A stretch of 64,000 nt of DNA from Microbacterium sp. H1-D42 (GTDB lineage Bacteria; Actinomycetota; Actinomycetes; Actinomycetales; Microbacteriaceae), in assembly GCF_022637555.1 (NCBI RefSeq), contig NZ_CP093342.1, forward strand, positions 3,224,001 to 3,288,000, written 5' to 3'. The notes below the pieces were generated by a model that worked only from the letters and a program-made list of their open reading frames with translations, searched no databases and was not told the origin of the DNA. Within the stretch, counting starts at the first letter, position 1. Each line of letters opens with the position of its first letter. This document shows positions 60,811 to 64,000 of this stretch, piece by piece. The position numbers and the translations under genes are program-made.

Positions 60811-61479
60811 GTGCCTCTGCAGCCCGTGCCCCGCGCCTCCCTCAGTGACCACGTCGTCGAGAAGCTGCGCGATGAGATCGCCGAGGGCAACTGGCCCGTC
60901 GGCGAGCGCATCCCACCCGAAACCGAGCTGATGGCCCAGCTGGGCGTCGCCCGCGGCACCCTGCGCGAGGCGCTGCGGGCATTGCAGTACAGCGGCATGC
61001 TCGAGATCCGTCGCGGCGATGGCACCTTCGTGCGGGCGCGCAGCGAAGTGCCAGGAGCCCTCGCACGCTCAGGCGCCGCCCTCGAACACGTGCTCGAGGC
61101 GCGCGCAGCACTGGAGCCGCCATTGGCCCGCCTGGCTGCGGCGCGCGCGACCGAGGCGGACATCACCCGGATCGAAGAACTGCTCGCGCTCCGCTCAGGC
61201 GCCGAGGGTGATGAATGGCTCGATGCGGATGTCGCTGTGCACGAGGCGATCGCGGCTGCGGCCGGCAATCCGATCCTCTTCGAGGTCTACAGCGCGCTGC
61301 TCCCCCAGCTGCGTGAATACGTGCGCCTCGGGGCCGAACGCGACGGGTTCCGCCGTGACGACCCTCGCGGCCACGAAGACCTCTTGGACGCCATCCGGCG
61401 CCGTGACGGAGCTGCCGCCGCGGAGAGCGCCCGCGCCAACCTCGAGGCGATGTCGGCGCTGTACAACGACGGCGACTGA
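60811..61479 (+). CDS. FadR-type GntR regulator
   Basis: This 222-residue protein has a winged helix (LRDEIAEGNWPVGERIPPETELMAQLGVARGTLREALRALQ, MLEIRRGDGTFV) and an FCD domain with DVAVHEAIAAAAGNPI. The GTG at 60811 lies six bases after a TAGACT -10 element, so the mRNA may be leaderless. It is divergent from the MFS gene, its probable target. Confidence 0.9.
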   Translation: MPLQPVPRASLSDHVVEKLRDEIAEGNWPVGERIPPETELMAQLGVARGTLREALRALQYSGMLEIRRGDGTFVRARSEVPGALARSGAALEHVLEARAALEPPLARLAAARATEADITRIEELLALRSGAEGDEWLDADVAVHEAIAAAAGNPILFEVYSALLPQLREYVRLGAERDGFRRDDPRGHEDLLDAIRRRDGAAAAESARANLEAMSALYNDGD

Positions 61480-61492
61480 GCCGCCTGGCGAC

Positions 61493-62035
61493 TTACTCGT
61501 TCCAGACGTCCTCCTGGTCGTCTGGAACCGGCTCCTCCTGAGGCACGACGAGCACCGAGCGGTGCTGGCGGTGCGCCAGACGCGCAGCGACCGAGCCGGT
61601 GAAGAACTCGCGAATCGACTCGCCGAACCCGCGCTTGCGGGTGCCGACGACGATCAGCTGCGCGTCGAGCTTCTCAGCGAGGTGCTTGATCGCCAGCGCA
61701 GGGTCACCGACCAGCTGCCGAGCGGTCCAGACGATGTCGGCCTTCTCGAGCATCTGCTCGGCGGTCTTCTGCACATCCTCGAACTCGGCGACTCCGGCAT
61801 CGAGGTTCAGATCGATGGGAGCGGAGTGCACGTACCCGTCCGGATCCTCGAAGGTGACGAAGCGGGTGACGTCGACGTGCACGACGACGAGCGGCGCACC
61901 GAGCAGCTTCGCATAGCGCAATGCCTCTTCGAGCACGTGCTCGGGTTGACCGGGTTGCAACCCGACGATGACGGCCTTCTGGAGGGCGGCATTCTGTGCC
62001 GCTTCGTCGGATGCTGGAGGAGTGGAATCGGTCAT
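61493..62035 (-). CDS. Universal stress protein (UspA family)
   Basis: This 180-residue alpha/beta protein has AVIVGLQPGQPEHVLEEALRYAKLLG at the start and an ATP-type loop near the end (VVGTRKRGFGESIREFFTGSVAARLAHRQHRSVLVVP). The ATG at 62035 is the first in-frame start where homology begins. Such proteins aid survival under stress, but partners are not indicated. It ends 13 bases from the convergent GntR gene. Confidence 0.9.
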   Translation of the reverse strand: MTDSTPPASDEAAQNAALQKAVIVGLQPGQPEHVLEEALRYAKLLGAPLVVVHVDVTRFVTFEDPDGYVHSAPIDLNLDAGVAEFEDVQKTAEQMLEKADIVWTARQLVGDPALAIKHLAEKLDAQLIVVGTRKRGFGESIREFFTGSVAARLAHRQHRSVLVVPQEEPVPDDQEDVWNE

Positions 62036-62188
62036 GTCGATCCTTCCGCGGGGCGGCCGCAGGACGGCCGGATACTCTGGCGTGCGTGCTATCCTGAATG
62101 CTACTCTTACCGGCCTCAAGCCGGTGCCGTGAATATCATCGGGCGTTTCACCAGCCCGCTGCTGAACTCGTAAAAGGGGGTCTCGCGC

Positions 62189-62377
62189 ATGGGCCGTGGC
62201 CGTCAGAAGGCGAAGCACACCAAAATCGCCCGCGAACTCAAGTCGTACAGTCCTGAGGTGAACTATTCGGCACTCGAGCGTGAGCTCGGGCATCCGGACA
62301 CCGACGGCAACGAATACGTCGATAAGTGGGCCGATGAGTATGCCGACGAAGATGAGGACGAACTCGAGCGAGCCTGA
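62189..62377 (+). CDS. DUF3073 domain-containing small protein
   Basis: This 62-residue actinobacterial protein starts MGRGRQKAKHTKIARELKSY, then a polar middle and an acidic tail (DEYADEDEDELERA). It lacks membrane segments; the basic head suggests nucleic-acid contact. It has a GGGGG-type ribosome site. The 153-base upstream gap holds a small hairpin (ACCGGC/GCCGGT at 62109-62125) in what is likely its leader. Function unknown. Confidence 0.92.
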   Translation: MGRGRQKAKHTKIARELKSYSPEVNYSALERELGHPDTDGNEYVDKWADEYADEDEDELERA

Positions 62378-62400
62378 GCTCCTCGTCTTCCAATGATGTG

Positions 62401-62432
62401 AGCCCCGGAAGGGCTACTGTCCCTCCGGGGCT
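62401..62432 (+). terminator. Hairpin terminator after the DUF3073 gene
   Basis: AGCCCCGG-A-AGGG pairs with CCCT-CCGGGGCT around a short loop with one bulged A, 23 bases after the stop. Confidence 0.8.
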
Positions 62433-62508
62433 TCGTCGTGCCCTCTGATCGAGCTCAACGCACCCGGTTGCGCGACCGCGCGCGTCGAGCGACTGGCAGG
62501 ATGGGGTG

Positions 62509-63333
62509 ATGCCCCGTGTCGTCGCGCTGTACCGTCACCCGATCAAGGGGTTCACGCCCGAGCGCCTCGATGAGCTCGTGGTGCAGCCCGATGGCCGCAT
62601 TGCCGGCGACCGAGTGCTGGCGTTCCGCTTCGGCAACGCCGTCGAGCCCGAGGACCGGGATGGGCTGGACTACTGGCCGAAGTCGAAGGGCCTCGCGCTC
62701 GAGTCGTTCCCGACGCTCGCCGCGCTGCAGGTGTCATACGACCACGACGCGCGCCGGGTGCGCGTCGCGTACGACGACGAGCTGCTGATCGAAGTGGTGC
62801 TCGATGCCGAGGGTCGCGCTGAGCTCACCGAGATCATGACGGCCTTCGTGCTCGACTCCCCCGAGTGGAAGCTGCTGCAGCGCGAGGGGCGCCTGCCGCT
62901 GGTGCTGGTCGGCGACGGCGAGAGCTCGCGCTTTCAAGACCGCTCGCGCGGGTTCGTCAGCGTGCACAGCCACGCCAGCATCGACGCGCTGAGTGACGCG
63001 CTCGGACAGCAGGTCGATGACCGTCGGTTCCGCTCCAACGTGGTGATCGACGGGGTGGATGCCTGGGACGAGCTGTCCTGGCAGGGCGAGGTGCGCATCG
63101 GCGATGTGCGCTTCAGCGCCGAGGGACCGATCGTGCGGTGCCTCGCGACCCACGCGAACCCCGATACGGGCATCCGAGACGCCAAAGTGCTCACCACTCT
63201 CACTCGCGGCGTCGGCCTGCCGGAGCCGACCCTGGGGCACCTGCTGCTGCTTGACGGCGTCAACGGCGCGGTCGGCGACGCGGCGGGCCTCGGCGGCGTG
63301 ATCCGCGTCGGCGACGAGGTGACTTTCGGCTGA
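62509..63333 (+). CDS. MOSC domain-containing protein
   Basis: This 274-residue protein has an N-terminal MOSC beta-barrel domain (VVALYRHPIKGFTPERLDEL, GRIAGDRVLAFRFG) and a C-terminal MOSC domain with the conserved Cys in IVRCLATHANPDTG. MOSC proteins handle molybdenum-cofactor sulfur or N-hydroxylated substrates. The ATG at 62509 was chosen over the GTG three bases upstream. It stands alone, and no molybdenum genes are near. Confidence 0.9.
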   Translation: MPRVVALYRHPIKGFTPERLDELVVQPDGRIAGDRVLAFRFGNAVEPEDRDGLDYWPKSKGLALESFPTLAALQVSYDHDARRVRVAYDDELLIEVVLDAEGRAELTEIMTAFVLDSPEWKLLQREGRLPLVLVGDGESSRFQDRSRGFVSVHSHASIDALSDALGQQVDDRRFRSNVVIDGVDAWDELSWQGEVRIGDVRFSAEGPIVRCLATHANPDTGIRDAKVLTTLTRGVGLPEPTLGHLLLLDGVNGAVGDAAGLGGVIRVGDEVTFG

Positions 63334-63391
63334 GTCGGATGCTGCCGGCTCCCCGCTCCGCGGCACCCGATCGACTAATGTCAGCGACACG

Positions 63392-64000
63392 ATGACCGCC
63401 GCACCGGAGCACCCCTCACGCGCGTCGATCAAGGACGTCGCGCGGCTCGCCGGCGTCTCGGCACAGACCGTGTCACGCGTCGCGAATGGCTACGTGCACG
63501 TGAGCGACGCCCTGCGAGAGCGGGTGCTCGCATCGATGCAAGAGCTGGGCTATCGACCGAACTCCGCTGCCCGCAACCTGAAGTCGGGCAGGTTCCACAG
63601 CATCGGCCTGGTCACCTTCAACATCACCGCGCTCGGCAACCAGCGCACCCTCGGCGCCGTCGCCGAGGCGGCCACGCGCGCCGGGTACACGACGACGCTC
63701 ATCCCGGTGTCAGACCCGACCGGCGGCAACCTGGCCGGCGCATTCGGGCGACTGCAGGAGCAGGCCGTCGACGGGATCATCCTGCTGATGTCGGCGAAGA
63801 TCAACTCCCCTCATGACCTCGCCCTCACCGATGGCGTGCCGCTGGTGGTCGTCGACTCCGATCCCACGTCCCAGTACACGCTCGTCGACACCGACCAGGA
63901 GCAGGGCGCGCGCCTGGCGATGCAGCACCTGTTCGATCTCGGGCATCGCCGCATCGCGCATGTCGCCGGCCCAGACGATTCCTTCTCGGCCCGGCACCGC
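63392..64000 (+). CDS. LacI-family transcriptional regulator (3' truncated by window edge)
   Basis: The first 203 codons of a LacI regulator are present. The helix-turn-helix (SIKDVARLAGVSAQTVSRVANGYVHVSDALRERVL), the hinge (RPNSAARNLKSGR) and the beginning of the periplasmic-binding-like sugar domain (GLVTFNITALGNQRT, HLFDLGHRRIAHVAGP) are seen. The ATG at 63392 follows a TAATGT -10-like element. Its targets are probably beyond the right edge, though LacI-type operators also occur at 22128 and 33927. Confidence 0.93.
   Translation, partial: MTAAPEHPSRASIKDVARLAGVSAQTVSRVANGYVHVSDALRERVLASMQELGYRPNSAARNLKSGRFHSIGLVTFNITALGNQRTLGAVAEAATRAGYTTTLIPVSDPTGGNLAGAFGRLQEQAVDGIILLMSAKINSPHDLALTDGVPLVVVDSDPTSQYTLVDTDQEQGARLAMQHLFDLGHRRIAHVAGPDDSFSARHR

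Noticed and set aside
1-64000. CRISPR array, IS element, prophage, rRNA or tRNA gene
   Set aside because: No regularly spaced repeats, transposase, phage structural genes or cloverleaf-like sequences were recognised by eye. The TTCGA-containing hairpins near 43.9 and 46.6 kb recall a tRNA T-arm but lack all other tRNA parts.

Overview
The window is high-GC DNA with GTG and TTG starts, many ATGA/GTGA gene overlaps and a typically actinobacterial gene set: a DUF3073 protein, an Rv2578c-type radical SAM protein, a Pr6Pr membrane protein, a siderophore-interacting protein and sugar ABC importers without their own ATPase. It most resembles a Microbacterium-like member of the Microbacteriaceae. That is inference from gene content; no rRNA or tRNA gene was recognised. 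Both ends cut genes: a GntR regulator on the left and a LacI regulator on the right.

Layout. 1-9.2 kb: a minus-strand operon with a lipoprotein sugar-binding protein, two permeases and two GH38-type glycosidases, next to a GntR regulator. 9.2-12.7 kb: an iron-regulated unit with a DtxR/IdeR-type box, a fused ECF ATPase, EcfT and a siderophore-interacting flavoprotein. 12.9-15.2 kb: an acyl-CoA dehydrogenase and a VanY-type carboxypeptidase. 15.3-18.8 kb: three dehydrogenases (Zn-ADH, SDR, aldo/keto reductase) facing a GntR regulator. 18.9-22.1 kb: a large secreted beta-helix protein. 22.2-33.9 kb: ten minus-strand genes, mostly overlapping, that combine sugar-acid chemistry (enolase-superfamily dehydratase, FAH-family protein, semialdehyde dehydrogenase, Gfo/Idh/MocA, 2-hydroxyacid dehydrogenase) with CoA chemistry (CaiB transferase, enoyl-CoA hydratase) and a solute-binding-like protein without a signal peptide. 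34.0-41.5 kb: two more binding-protein/permease sets, a GntR regulator and an L-rhamnose-mutarotase-family protein. 43.9-46.5 kb: a second secreted beta-helix protein.

Taken together, 1-46.5 kb reads as a carbohydrate-utilisation region. Secreted beta-helix enzymes and GH38 enzymes would release sugars, three ABC importers would bring them in, and oxidative non-phosphorylating routes would degrade them (deoxyhexose such as L-fucose or L-rhamnose is the best guess). Several FadR-type GntR regulators and possibly LacI proteins would control it. Adjacent LacI-like and FadR-like palindromes are seen at two control regions.

41.5-64 kb is mostly housekeeping and accessory: an intein-split radical SAM protein, a DEAD-box helicase with a long Arg/Asp-rich N-terminus, an aldose-1-epimerase homologue, a TetR-RND efflux pair, two CrcB fluoride channel subunits, a flavin amine oxidase lipoprotein whose FAD-domain segments are in circularly permuted order, a TipA-type MerR regulator with an internal start, a DUF4097/PadR pair, an MFS transporter with a GntR regulator, a universal stress protein, DUF3073 and a MOSC protein. 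No CRISPR array, IS element or prophage was seen, and no stretch over 300 bases lacks a gene.
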